Part shown: positions 12,896 through 24,323 of the stretch, piece by piece
Layout of the letters: each line of letters begins with the position of its first letter
Numbering within the stretch: the first letter of the stretch is position 1
From: Mytilus galloprovincialis
Lineage: Eukaryota; Mollusca; Bivalvia; Mytilida; Mytilidae
NCBI RefSeq assembly: GCF_965363235.1
Contig: NC_134848.1
Span: forward strand, 61,962,181-62,026,180
Direction: 5' to 3'
DNA: 64,000 nt
The notes under the pieces: model-generated
Database searches by the model: none
What the model was told of the DNA's origin: nothing
The model's input: the letters and a program-made list of their open reading frames with translations, nothing else
Translations under genes and position numbers: made by a program

Positions 12896-12977
12896 GCCTG
12901 ATCGCTGTTTGTCAAATAAGAAGCATATAAGGAAAATTTGTATAGGTATAGTATTTAAAGATGGAACATCTGCTAAG

Positions 12978-14666
12978 TTATGCTAAAATATGCAGATTTT
13001 TCATGATTTCTCGTCGTTTATAAACATAAAGGTTTCTTTTCAGATGAGGAAATGTACTTGCATCTTGTAACAGTTTGGACGACGCGTCATCACGGTGAAA
13101 ACCGTGCTTATTCATTACTTCAATAACGTATTCTATTGGCTTATTGTTGACATGGTTCAACCCTCCTTGTCCTGGGACTGCCCAGCTTAATATTATGCCT
13201 TCATTGGCATGTCTGAATATATTGTCTAGAAATATTTCCTCGTATTCTTTAGGAATATGCTCGGCTACTTCAATAGAAATGACCCAATCATAAACTGGTA
13301 GCCCAAAATGTGGAATAGTAAGGTCCATATATTTAACATTTCCTTTGCTCTCCTCTTCAGTAAATGGTCCCCCGTCGTATGAATCGTACGACTTTATCTT
13401 TCCTAATCCTAAAAGTTTTGTTTTGTATTCACCAGTTCCGTCACCAAAACTTGCTACACTTTTACCCTGTAATAAGTCCGACAATGCCGGAAGTAACGTC
13501 TTGTCTGCTCCCAGATGTTGACCTCCTCTACTACAATATCCCCCGGCCGCTGCGGTACCTTTCTTTCTCTACAATAGAAACAAATAGAAACAATATGTTC
13601 ACATATACATTCCGCTCAACCTTTTTATAGTAAAATTGGTATAGTAAATAAATAAGAAGTCAAACAGATAAAAAGACTATAGATCTAACGAGTGTGTATC
13701 ACTAAATGTGGTGGGGAGATACATGTACCGCATTTTTGCGCCTGTCCCGAGTCAGGAGCCTTTGGCCTTTGTTAGTCTTGTATGATTTTTTATTTTAGTT
13801 TCTTGTGTATAATTTGGAGTTTAGTATGACGTCCATTATCACTGAACTAGTATAGATATTTGTTTAGGGGCCAGCTGAAGGACGACTCCGGGTGCGAGAG
13901 TTTCTCGCTGCATTAAAGACCTATTGGTGACCTGCTGTTGTCTGTTCTATGGTCGGGTTGTTGTCTCTTTGACACATTCCCCATTTCCATTCTAAATTTT
14001 ATATTATATCTATAGACATTTTGTTTTGTTTACGACTTGTTGCTAGTATAAATACACGTTGGATATCGGTTAATATTGAATTCTGTGGAAAACCAAACGA
14101 AAAGAGAGGGTTAATATAAGTCGGGACATATAAATGTTGAAAATATACAGCACAGCCATATCTTTTGACCTTTACAAAAATAGCAGTGCATAAAATCTTT
14201 CCATTCTAGGATAATTTTTTTTAGGAAACTTCATAGAAAAAGTGGCACAGAAGTGTTTTAGCCCGTAAACGGAATTTTTATAGGAAATTGCATTGTCTAT
14301 ATTTACTGGCGTGCAACCTACAGTAATGCACATGTGTTTTTATTTATATTTATTTACCTCACACTGCAGTACCCCGATTCTTTTACTCAATTTATTAAGC
14401 ATTGCTGATACTGCATTTCTCTGTTTTCTGATAACATCCGTGATATTGGAATTGCTTTGCATTGATCCGATAACTGGTAACACATTTATGGCACTATCCT
14501 GCTCGAATCTTTTGACATTCGTTTCACCTTGACTCAATACTTGGACGTTATTGTCACTTTGAACGACTGTTTTGTCTCCACTTCCGGCCACCAAGTAGAA
14601 TACATTAAACCCAATGAATACACAAGCTGCCAGTATGAGCACTTCTCGTATGTTTAGTTTCGGCAT
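12978..14666 (-). CDS. Membrane-anchored SAM-methyltransferase-like protein, two coding exons
   Basis: Coding exon 1 is 14666-14358 and exon 2 is 13568-12978 on the minus strand. The donor is GAG|GTAAAT and the acceptor TTGTAG|AGAAAG, both phase 0; the joined product is 299 residues. An acceptor-like TAATTTCAG about 35 bp before the ATG suggests a 5' UTR intron. Residues about 8-27 (VLILAACVFIGFNVFYLVAG) form one hydrophobic segment, so a type II membrane or Golgi protein is likely. Residues about 75-102 look coiled-coil prone. The rest is a class I methyltransferase-like fold: SAM-binding loop VASFGDGTGEY (about 141-151), YDSYDGGPF, and DWVISIEVAEHIP (about 197-209), followed by SWAVPGQGG (about 231-239). 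I recognise this family from invertebrate genomes as uncharacterised; the substrate is unknown. The intron carries two repeat copies. A broken copy of the last exon follows downstream. Confidence 0.8.
13690..14012 (+). repeat. Copy of the CGCCTGTCCCAAGTCAGGAG repeat family in the methyltransferase intron
   Basis: It runs GCGCCTGTCCCGAGTCAGGA, TTAGTCTTGTATGATTTTTT, TTTAGTATGACGTCCATTAT and TTGTCTCTTTGACACATTCC, ending CCATTTCCATTCTAAATTTT. The same order occurs at 46960-47640 (fullest copy), 16840-17200, 47640-47865, 30170-30320 and 36955-37062. The constant 3' end and variable 5' end fit a retrotransposed family with 5' truncation. Confidence 0.75.
14115..14335 (+). repeat. Repeat shared with 62465-62670
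   Basis: The blocks ATATACAGCACAGCCATATC, TTTTGACCTTTACAAAAATA, CATTCTAGGATAATTTTTTT and AAATTGCATTGTCTATATTT reappear, in the same order and slightly diverged, at 62465-62670. This gives two members of a family of roughly 200 bp. It reaches to within about 25 bp of the 3' border of methyltransferase exon 1. Confidence 0.65.
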
Positions 14667-14979
14667 GTTGTTATGTCCTACGTTGAGTCTCTGAAATTAG
14701 AAAGAAATAGATAAATCATATTTATTTACAGTTATGTATACACGAAAAAGGGGTATTGTCGGGTTTGTGTCTACGAGACAGCAACCCGACGACAAGAATA
14801 ACAAATAGACGTGCAGCCGTCAACAAAACACGAGTTCTCAATACGCAACATAGAACAAACAAACATAGCTATTCTCAACACTAACGAAAAACTTCGTCCC
14901 AATCATTCATATTCATGTAACTAGTATTCTAAAGACATAGACAAAGTTGTTTTTACGCTCTATTTAGGGATATTATATT

Positions 14980-15567
14980 TTTATGCCCCATTTATGGGCA
15001 TTATGTTTTCTGGTCTGTGCGTCCTTCCGTCCGTTCGTCCGTCCGTTCGTCCGTTCGTCTGCCCGTCCGTTCGTCCTACTTCAGGTTAAAGTTTTTGGTC
15101 GAGGTAGTTTTTGATGAAGTTGAAGTCCAATCAATTTGAAACTTAGTAAACATGTTCCCTATGATAATATGATCTTTCTTATTTTAATGCCAAATTAGAG
15201 ATTTTATCTTATTTTCATGGTCCACTGATCATAGATAGTGCAGATGGGGCATCCGTGTACTTGGGACACATTCTTGTTCGGTCTGTTCTTCCGTTCGTTC
15301 GTCTGTCCCGCTTTAGGTTTAAGCTTTTTGTCAAGATAGTTTTGGGTGCAGTTAAAGTCCAATAAACTCCAAACTTAGAACACACATGTTCCATATGATA
15401 TGATATTGTCTCTATGTCATTTCATGCACTTTGGTTTATGACAATATAGATTTTTAAAGAGCTATTCTAATTGTAATGCCAAGTTAATTTGAAGGTATGG
15501 ACCCAAATTTCACGGTGCACTGAACATAGAAAATAATAGTGCGAGTGTGGCATACACATTCTTGTTT
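14980..15567 (+). repeat. Copy of the GCCCCATTTATGGGCATTAT repeat family
   Basis: It opens GCCCCATTTATGGGCATTAT, TTCTGGTCTGTGCGTCC, has a GTCCGTTCGTCC microsatellite, then GTTAAAGTTTTTGGTCGAGG and TTGAAACTTAGTAAACATGT, and ends CATTCTTGTTTT. Within it, the block from the GTCCG microsatellite to the CATTCTTG end is present twice (about 15000-15280 and 15280-15567). Inverted members lie at 18963-19255, 36040-36505 and 17535-17636. Confidence 0.75.
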
Positions 15568-15569
15568 TA

Positions 15570-16835
15570 ATTCTAGATTGCTCTAACAATTATACAATGC
15601 GTTCCATCAAAGTAAGTTTTTTTTCCTTTGATAACCCTCTTTTCCTTAATTCGTACGTCTAAAGTATGTACGTATTATAAACCTGTTTGTCATATTAAGG
15701 TACATATGATTTTTTTTCACGAGACCAATGCTAGTGGCTAAGTAGTGAATATTACAATTCTTACATTATTATTATTGTAAGGACATAAAAGAGTATTTGT
15801 ATCCTGAAGATTTGTATGTCCTAACATAATACCATTTATAATTTAGTACCCGTACACATTTGCAATATGTTTAAATTTTCTAAACGTATGGTATAAATTC
15901 TCATTCTCGCATGTTTGATACCATTGTTCTATTGTGTCACTGGTGGTGGATTATATGCTTGCAACTAGCGTTTATGAGTATTAACAAGAATGGATTATAC
16001 ATTTCATTAATAATTTAGAATATAGAAAAGTGCTATTGACCATGAAAGCGTAGAATTTCATGTTCCTTAATGTGAAGAATGAAATTCAATGTAAATCCTG
16101 TTCTTTGTAAGGGGTTATCCATTTGTTTAGGCCTATTTACATTTCAAAACACAGAATATCTAGTGAAAAAAAACTATTATGACGGGTGCCCTTTATCAGG
16201 TCGAGAACTCTAGATTTCCTGACGTCAGAATATATTTGCATAGTTTTTTACCAAAGATGGCCTTGAAAAACTGATCAATCAACTCAATGAGCTACAATGC
16301 ATTGTGGGCTACTACGAGTTTACTATTACTTGAAAACACGTAGAATTAGTGGAAAAAGTGTCAACTAATATATAGTGTCTGGGATTCTCAAAATAAATGT
16401 TTTGTTCTGCGAAAATGTTTATTGTGAAATAATAATTATAACACAATCTTCAATTTGCATGCTCAGATTAAAAAAGTATTGTTTACGAGCTTCGAGCTTC
16501 ACTATTTGACATTCTTTTACGCCTTGTTAAAGTAGTTGAACAGTTTTGTTCAATTGTTATACATTGTATCTGTGCTATAATTTAAGGCATGAAAAAGTGA
16601 AATTTCAGATGAAGTGACCACTGTCCAGTATGTTATTTGTTTAGCTCTTTAAAACCTGTATAATATCATTTTAAAACATTTCTGCCTCGAAAAATCACGA
16701 AAACTGGCACTGAAACACTTCTATCTGTACTGGATGTGTAAAATTTTTATCAGGACCTGAACTAAAAGAAAGATCATCATAATATTCAGTATGCGTAAAA
16801 ATAAGTGTTAAAAATTAAAAACGGGTAGGAATTGT
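15570..16835. other. Gene-free stretch
   Basis: No exon or domain is seen. The sequence is AT-rich intergenic DNA. A short segment near 16240-16310 (CAATGCATTGTGGGCTACTA) is reminiscent of a small MITE end but has no visible partner. Confidence 0.4.
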
Positions 16836-16839
16836 GCTT

Positions 16840-17200
16840 GATATTTGAATGATGAAGACATAATCTTTCAATCAGTTTAATTAAGGTCTGGAGCTGGCAT
16901 GTCAGTAACTGCTATAGAAGTCCTTTGTTAATTTGTGTATCATTGTCATTTTGTTTCTTTTGTTACCTATTCTGACATCGGACTCGGACTTCTCTTAAAC
17001 TGCGTTTTACTGTGTACATTGTTGTGTGTTTGTTTATTCTACATTAGCTAGAGGTATAGGGGCAGGGTTGAGATCTAAAAAAACATGTTTAACTCCGCCG
17101 CATTTTTGCGCCTGTCCCAAGTCAGGAGCCTCTGGCCTTTTGATTTTAATTTTAGTTTCTTGTGTATAATTCGGAGTTTAGTATGACGTCCAACACGTGT
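16840..17200 (+). repeat. Copy of the CGCCTGTCCCAAGTCAGGAG family, inner part
   Basis: The blocks AGACATAATCTTTCAATCAG, AAGGTCTGGAGCTGGCATGT, TTACCTATTCTGACATCGGA, TGCGCCTGTCCCAAGTCAGG and TTTAGTATGACGTCCAACAC match the copy at 46960-47640. It stops early, without the usual CATTCCCCATTTCC end. Confidence 0.7.
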
Positions 17201-17534
17201 TCCTGGTTGATTGTAAACACGTAGTAGTCTATCATGCATTGTAACTCATTTATTGTATTGGTCAAAAACCCAGGTAAAAGTAAATTGCGTCACACGTAAA
17301 TAAACAATTACATGTGCTAGGACATAAGTATGCTAATTCATGCATTTCCATATAAATTAGTGTTCCCGACCTGTTTATAATTAAGCTATGAAAATTTACT
17401 TTTGATATCTCAACTTCGATCCTTAAAAACTCGCAAACTTAGAACTATTGGAACAGAAACATTTAAAATTTTACATAAGAACAGTCATACGTAGTTATCT
17501 TCATGACTTAATAAATATCAAAACTCAGACAAAA

Positions 17535-17636
17535 AACCTGAAGAGGGACAGACGGACGAACGAGCGGACGAGCGGACGAACGAACGGACGGACGCAGAGA
17601 CCAGAACACATAATGCCCATAAATCGGGCTTAAAAA
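17535..17636 (-). repeat. Fragment of the GCCCCATTTATGGGCATTAT family
   Basis: It contains a GGACGAACGGACGG microsatellite followed by AGACCAGAACACATAATGCC and CATAAATCGGGC, which is the inverted start of the family seen at 14980. The short frame with a Thr/Arg-rich tail here is a translation of the microsatellite. Confidence 0.6.
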
Positions 17637-17639
17637 AAA

Positions 17640-18230
17640 CCAACTACGCCCTCTTTATCTTTTACTTATGTTTACATTGTGTTCTCAATATATATGTATA
17701 TTGAATTTGTATATGTACATGTAGTTAAATAAGAAATAAAAGTAATTTAGTCCGATATTCACGGATGGCAGACTGATTGAAAGCTGTTATTGACCGATAT
17801 ACATGTATAACTTGAATATAAAAAAAAGATCCACACCACATATAGCTCAATATATATATATATAGCTTAACAAATAGTATTTTATATAGCTTTCATTGCA
17901 ATGTCTGTGTTGTGTTTCTCGTTCAACTTAATTACAGATTTGGAAAGGTTACAATTTTATTACATTTACCTTCTCTCTTTAAAATGATGTATATTCTACA
18001 CACATAAAAGTACATGCTTTTACCTGGATAAGTACGGGTCGATATTACATTTAAATGAACAACTTGAGTTGTATAATACCAATACTTCGTAATGATAAAT
18101 ATTATTTCTGGTTAAATTATAAATGATGTAGTTCTACCATCATACGTTTTTTTTAGTCCGATAGTCACGGATAGAAAGTTCATTTTGACAGACATGTAAC
18201 TTGAATAAATAAACTGTCAACACAGAGATA
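17640..18230. other. Gene-free stretch with a short internal duplication
   Basis: TAGTCCGATATTCACGGATG near 17749 and TTAGTCCGATAGTCACGGAT near 18153 are direct repeats about 400 bp apart, each followed by a TGTAACTTGAATA-type segment (ATGTATAACTTGAATATAA and CATGTAACTTGAATAAATA). There is also a short (TA)n run near 17850. No gene is seen. Confidence 0.4.
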
Positions 18231-18958
18231 TGTCTCGCCTTTTTGTAATTTTGATTATGCAAAATAGCAATACTCTTACATCTTACACAAGTTATGCAAA
18301 TATTCAAAGTCAATGAACCATGACTGAGTTATATGGCATGTAAATGAAATGTGCCAATGCTAATACAACTGCATACCAAATACCATTGACTTGTTATAAG
18401 TCATTTCCAAATCTAAATACAAACATGAACTTGTAAACTATGTAAAAGTTTCAAAGTCAATGGACCATGAAGAGGGGGTGGGGCTATATAATCTCCATGG
18501 AAACAATTCGCCTTAAACTGATATAATTACAAACTAATACATGTAAACTAAGATAAGTTTCAAAGTCATTAGACTCTGACCTGACTAAGGGGCAAGGCCA
18601 ATTATTCTCCAGGGAAATGAGATGTGCCAAAGCTTATACAACGGAATACCAAGTAACATTGACCTACCACAAATGGTTCCCCTTGAACTGACCTTACTCA
18701 AACTAATACATGATAACTTAGAATTTTTTTTCAAAATCAATAGACAATGACTGAAGGGTGCGGAGCCAAACTATCTCGATGGAAACGAGATATGCCAATG
18801 CATATACAACTGCATACCAAATATCAGTGACCTACCACTTGTGGTTCCCCATAAACTACACATAATCACAAACTAATACATTGTTGACGCCGTCGCCGCC
18901 GCCGACGCCGGAAACAGCATACCTATGTCTCGCTTTTTGACTCCGTCCAGGCGAGACA
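18231..18958. mobile_element. TIR element with internal direct repeats (TGTCTCGCC ends)
   Basis: The ends are TGTCTCGCC on the left and GGCGAGACA on the right. Between them a block starting CAAAGTCAATGAACCATGAC and continuing through GCCAATGC, ACTGCATACCAAATACCA and a hexamer-rich CAAACTAATACATG segment recurs about four times with spacing of 100-180 bp. A GCCGTCGCCGCCGCCGACG run precedes the right end. There is no coding capacity, so it is non-autonomous. Target duplication is not clear. Confidence 0.6.
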
Positions 18959-18962
18959 AAAA

Positions 18963-19255
18963 AATAACAAGAATGTGTCCATAGTACACGAATACTCTAT
19001 CCGCACTATCATTTTCTATGTTCAGTGGACCGTGAAAATGGGATAAAAACTCTAATTTGGCATTAAAATTAGAAAGATCATAGCATATTAGGACACAAAT
19101 GTACTATGTTTCAAGTTTATTGGACTTCAACTTCATCTAAAACTACTGCGGCCAAAAACTTTAACCTGAAAACCGGGACAGACGGACGGACGACCGTATG
19201 GACATACAGACGAACGGACAGACCCGAAAACATAATGCCCATAAATGGGGTATAA
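18963..19255 (-). repeat. Inverted copy of the GCCCCATTTATGGGCATTAT family
   Basis: It reads AACAAGAATGTGTCCATAGT, GTGGACCGTGAAAATGGG, TCAAGTTTATTGGACTTCAA, AACTTTAACCTGAAAACCGG and ACATAATGCCCATAAATGGG, which is the family at 14980 in reverse. It abuts the right end of the TIR element at 18231-18958. Confidence 0.75.
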
Positions 19256-19594
19256 ACATATCCGCATAAGGCCTTTTTTTATTTTATGTCATGTAGGGAT
19301 AAAGAACTACAGTCTAAGCATTCCAGTTAGCTGATTTATACGAAATACGAAATATTTTATTAAAGAAAGCTTATAATAATCCACATAACACATGTAAACA
19401 CACAAAACGTATATGGAAGTTCATAAAGTAAATTGCCATTTTGACCTTTTTAAATTGCATAAATCAATTCTCTAAACTATATAAGAGATTAGTCTTCCTT
19501 CGTTGGCTGTTAGTAAATATTAAATGCATCATACGGCTTATTGGGTTGTATGAAAATCAATGTAGGATGAAAAAAAAAACTTAATTCAAATAGG

Positions 19595-19625
19595 TGTAAA
19601 GGTGGGGGGGGGGGGGGGAGGGGGC
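19595..19625. repeat. Poly-G tract with G-quadruplex potential
   Basis: A run of about 17 consecutive G is followed by further G runs on the plus strand. Several G runs in about 40 bp could form a quadruplex. Similar but shorter runs occur near 43558-43580 and 63321-63338, and a C run near 30629-30644. Confidence 0.8.
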
Positions 19626-19914
19626 TGGGGGTAAAAATTGCTGCAAGTTTATTTAATTGACATCGATTTTATATATATCCTTATTAGTCAATCAATTTTT
19701 ACCAAATTACGTGTAGAGAAGGGTATGGGGGTCAATGAAAAAACTATATGAATTCATTTTTTTTGTTATCCTACATTGAAATTTTGATGTCGTCCCTTTT
19801 TGGTAAATATGCCGCGGAAAATCAGTGAGAGATAGATAAACAATTATAAACTGTCCGCTTACAATTCATCACCAATCGGATTCACATTCTTAAGACCGCT
19901 TATCGGTACGGTAT

Positions 19915-21261
19915 TAGGTATCATAAGTACTTGGGGACAGGACACATTTGTTTTGCCCTCACCTTTTCCCCCAAAATATATTATACTAGAACACACCCGC
20001 GAAATCGCGGGCATTCAAAGCGTAGTTTAAAGTATGTAAAGTGTTGTTGGAAGAATTTTGTAAAATATTTAATGACTGGAGAATTTCAGCAAAAGTATCA
20101 TAAGTCATAGGTTAATGGGGACAGGAAAATGCTTTTTTTTTCATCCCTCCTCCTTTATTTCCAATATTCCCATTTTTTGGTTTTCTATCAATTTCAATAT
20201 GAACATACATTTAGTATGTTATGAACATTCAAGTAAGGAGCCTGTAATTCAGTGGTTGTTGTTTGTATATGTGTTACATATTTGTTTTTCGTTCATTTTT
20301 TTGTACATAAATAAGGCCGCTAGTTTTCTGGTTTGAACTGTTTTACATTGTCAGTTCGGGGCCTTTTAAAGCTGAGTATGGGCTTTGCTCGTTGTAGAAG
20401 GTCGTATGGGATTTGCTCGTTGTTGAAGGTCGTACGGTAACCTATAATTGTTAATATCTGTGTCATATTGGTCTCTTGTGGAGAGTTGTCTTAACATGGC
20501 AATCATACCACATCTTCTTTTTTTGTAATCAATGATTTTTGTAAAAGATTTAATGACTGGAGAATTTCAGAAAAGGTATCAAAAGTTCACATGAATATTT
20601 TTAGCGCTTATCTGTTTATTATGAACATTCATTTCTATATAAATATAGTGTACATGTATTTACTTTACTAATCGATCCATAGTGGTCATTGATATAGTAT
20701 ACAGACCCTCTCTATTTAATAAACTCTATGACTGCCGTGGTAGTAAACTTGAAAATGATAGCAGATAGAATTCTGAAAATACACTTTATTCTTTGTATAT
20801 GTACGTTCAAAGTATACAGAAAAACGCAAACCGGAAGTCTAATCTTACTTAAAATTTCGTCCAATGACGGGACAATATCCGGATGCCTTTTTTCTCGTTT
20901 TTCTCCAAAAATAAGTCAATCTGAATAATCGTATGAATGAATGACAAATGGCACTATGCACTGTACCTGTAGGACACAGAGGCGTGTTGATCAATTAATT
21001 GTGAAAAGAAGAGAAGCGACACCCAAAATGAGGTCTTCTCGTTTAATAGTATAGATAGAGATATCAGTGACCGCTGTGGATAGTAATCTTTGAATTGATA
21101 GCAAATAGCAAATAAAAAAAATTGTAGTATATTTATGTTCTAATAGTACAGAAAAACGCGAAAATAATTGAAGTTAATCAAAACGAAAAAAAATACGGAT
21201 TTTGGAAAAAAAAGAGCAGGGCAAAAACAAATTGTCCTGTCCCTCAGTACCTATGATAGGT
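19915..21261. mobile_element. TIR element of about 1.35 kb holding a nested repeat
   Basis: The left end, AGGTATCATAAGTACTTGGG then GACAGGACACATTTGTTTTG, is the reverse complement, with some changes, of the right end CAAATTGTCCTGTCCCTCAG then TACCTATGATAGGT. The paired region is roughly 50-55 bp. Internal blocks are partly duplicated: AATGACTGGAGAATTTCAG occurs at 20070 and 20552, and a GTACAGAAAAACGC-type segment near 20815 and 21150. A repeat of the TGTGGTATGATTGCCAATGA family sits inside in inverted orientation (20216-20520). No transposase can be read. Confidence 0.6.
20216..20520 (-). repeat. Nested inverted copy of the TGTGGTATGATTGCCAATGA family
   Basis: On the plus strand it reads GGAGCCTGTAATTCAGTGGT, TTTACATTGTCAGTTCGGGG, AAGGTCGTACGGTAACCTAT, GGTCTCTTGTGGAGAGTTGT and AATCATACCACATCTTCTT, the reverse of the copy at 54830. 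The two flanking AATGACTGGAGAATTTCAG repeats suggest that the insertion was accompanied by a local duplication of the host element. Confidence 0.7.
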
Positions 21262-23181
21262 AGAGCACAGATCGAAATCTAGTCACTAAATTCGAGGATC
21301 TAGAAGGTGTACTTGAATTGGTCCATTTTTATTTTGTTTTAACCAATTTTAATTCATAACCTTGTTTTAAGGAAATTATTAAAAATTGAGAATTGAAAAT
21401 AGAAATGTGTCAAAGTCAACAAACCTACCAAAAACCAGAAAACAAATAAAGGGTCAGAAGGCCACATTTGATCTTCAACACAGCGAAGAAAATTCCTCAC
21501 ATGGAGGCCGTCTTAGACTGCCCCTAAAAGAAATGTGCACAGGTTACGAGCAATAATTTTATATCTATTAAGCACCGACTTGTCAAATATTGTAATACAA
21601 AATGTACAAGGGGTAATGATGTGGATTTCGACCATTTTCCTTTTTTCTATAAAATTACACACATTGTGTTAAAATTGAGCCATGATTTGAAATGGGGAGT
21701 GTTTCAAAGAAACAACAACACTAGCAGAATATACATCACGTTGAAGGTGGCACTATTTGAAAGAAGGAAGCATTGAAAAATGGTACACAATTCTTAATTT
21801 TCGAAGCATAATTAATTGCAACTGTTTTCCTTAGGGATGCTCATGTTATAAACCGGTTTGAATATACCGTGTTTACCTGTTTACAGTTGAAATGTCACAT
21901 ACCCCCACCCTTAGTCTAGAGAACTCCCATCCTTTCTACAGCATTACTAAGTTATACAGTTCAATTTTTCACACACAAGGCCAATACAGGGACTAACAAC
22001 CAACCTTCGTTAGAAAGAAGAGAAAGAATAAAAGAAATAAATTTCGTTTAAATACACACAACTAAATACACACTTTTCTTGTCATTCCGCTAGAATGGAA
22101 AACACACGTCAATATAATGTCATATCATATATATAGTACCATTGTCTTACTATACACAGTCTATACGTATGGTTATTATTACTTACGTTTGTCAACGTTC
22201 ATCCATGGAATGTATCGATCACGTCAGCCATCTTTATGAACGCCTATAAGTTGATCGGCTGTTCAATATACGGGTAGCTACATGAATTTTATGGGTGAAT
22301 AGGTTTTCATAATAGCGATTAAAAATAGTTGTAAAAAACTATTTAAAGGAAGGTATAAATAGGTTTCAGGTGGTTGTACTTGAATGAATATTTTAGCTTT
22401 TAAATTGTTAAATTAAATTGATTTATGAAACAATACTAGATGAATTTTATGAAGGAAAGATGAAGAAATCAACAAACATGATCATTCAGACATTTTAAAC
22501 ATTATGTTTAAATTTATGATTTTCTTGGAATATTTATTCGAAACCGATATTATTTTTTTTTGTGACCGAATATATCATCTTTAATATACATGTATATCCC
22601 TGAGTCTATGCATGCAATATCGAAGATCAATAGTACATAAAAATATTCTGCAAAATTTAACACGATTTCGACTTGTATTAAGTAATGAGATATTTAGAAA
22701 CACATTTATTATTCGCTTTAGAGATTCTATTACTAGGCGTGTCAGTCGGATCGATTAAATGACATTAAAACTGTTTAATTCAGCATGAAAACATTGATAT
22801 ATAATATAACCAGTAGAGATAGATATAAATGGATCTATTTAAAAATCCATCTATAATTATTAAATTGGTCATTGTCCACTAATATAGACTAGTCCCTATC
22901 GTGGACGGGCCCGCGTGGACAGTGTGTTATCTTGCATTTTTTTTTTACCCCTTCAAATTTTATTTCATCAATGCCTCATGCAGTCAAACAGCAAGTAGGG
23001 GCATGCATTTCAAACTGTAAAATAGATTGGGTCAGTAATTTTAAAGAAAAGTAGAGATTTGGTCCGACTGAAATAGATTAAAAATTAGCATTTTGGAAGC
23101 TGTCAAAAGATTTCAAATCCCCTTGGCATACAATTGTTCTTATTTGAGTTTAAGCTGATGAAGTTTTCTGTAATTTTGATA
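21262..23181. other. Gene-free AT-rich stretch
   Basis: No exon, RNA gene or clear repeat boundary was found. It contains an ACATTTGATCTTCAACACAG-type repeat scrap near 21420-21500 (CCAAAAACCAGAAAACAAAT) and long AT-rich runs. Short frames lack domain content. Confidence 0.4.
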
Positions 23182-23764
23182 AAAGGAGTAGGTCCAGTAA
23201 GACCCCTTTTTGGCCCCAAAATATAGCAGTTTTACAAAATTGTTAAAATGTAAACTTTTAGTTATTTATTGTATAGTAGAATGGTTCTGTTACATAAATA
23301 TGGGCTGTTTTGACAATACAATGCACATATATTGGGTACTAGCACCAATAAGTCATGCTAAATTACTGAAATCTTAACAATTCCAGCATTTTACTTAAAT
23401 TTTAGCCGGTTTCCGTGTAAAACGGAAGTGGCCGCATTCGTGTTCATCCAAAATATTGAAATGGAAGTTGTATTTGATGATAATACATAACATATATAAA
23501 GATTGAGGATGAACACGGATGCGGCCACTTTCGTTTTTGACAAAAACCATCTGAAAAGTGACATTTTTTCGCATATTTGGTAGATTTTTCATATTTGAGC
23601 TTGAATCGGATCGTTTTGAATGACTGAATAAGTTAAAATCTTTCACATAAATTAATTGAATCATATGAAATAGACACTTAAGTGTTTAAAAAGTGGTCAA
23701 AATCTTTCGTCAGATGAAACTGAAATTTGAGGCCAAAATCGGTCCTTACCGGACCTACTCCTTT
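23182..23764. mobile_element. Foldback/MITE-like element with an internal long hairpin
   Basis: The left end AAAGGAGTAGGTCCAGTAAG is the near-exact reverse complement of the right end CTTACCGGACCTACTCCTTT (23745-23764). Pairing continues inward through GACCCCTTTTTGGCC against GGCCAAAATCGGTCC, so the TIRs are about 45 bp. Inside, 23419-23449 and 23507-23537 form a second inverted repeat of about 31 bp (AAGTGGCCGCATTCGTGTTC against GAACACGGATGCGGCCACTT) around a loop of about 57 bp. The minus-strand frame at 23395-23664 is a reading of the hairpin and has no protein-like features. Non-autonomous. Confidence 0.75.
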
Positions 23765-24323
23765 GTCCCAAAAGTAGTACAATACACTGTAAACATATTA
23801 TTGAGAAAGCTCAGGAGAGATTTTTTTAATTTACATTTATTGTCTTAAAAAAATGCACTTGTAAATAATTGTGTTCTCAGACCAACTGGTTGTTCTTGAA
23901 TAACAGTTAACGTTGGAAATGAGATCAGATCTTTGACTGGATACTTGTTTTTTTTATTATGCTCTATTAATGATAATCTGAGATGACCGAGTGTTGATCA
24001 ATGTTTTTCTGTTGCATAATATAATTGTTCGTTTGTGTAATCAGAGATCATAATTCTTATAACAAAATCTCATTTCTCCTAAAGGGCACTCGCACCAAGT
24101 CCTGTAACATATGACTTCATATTTATATTATATATCCATCGTTTTTAACTGATATTTTCATTTTTTCTTCTTCAAAGAATTGAATTATCATTATTTTTTT
24201 TACCAGTCACCTGTTTCAAAATACTTTAATTTTGATGAGTATTTAGTTTAATCTAAAGTAATAAGGTTATTTATATGATATGTTACATGACATTGTATGG
24301 TATCTGTAACAAAACAAAAAAAA

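Noticed and set aside
17448-17633. Frame with a Thr/Arg-rich repetitive C-terminus
   Set aside because: The tail is a translation of the GGACGAACGGACGG microsatellite inside a dispersed repeat.
23395-23664. Minus-strand frame of 89 codons
   Set aside because: It reads through the internal hairpin of the foldback element at 23182-23764.
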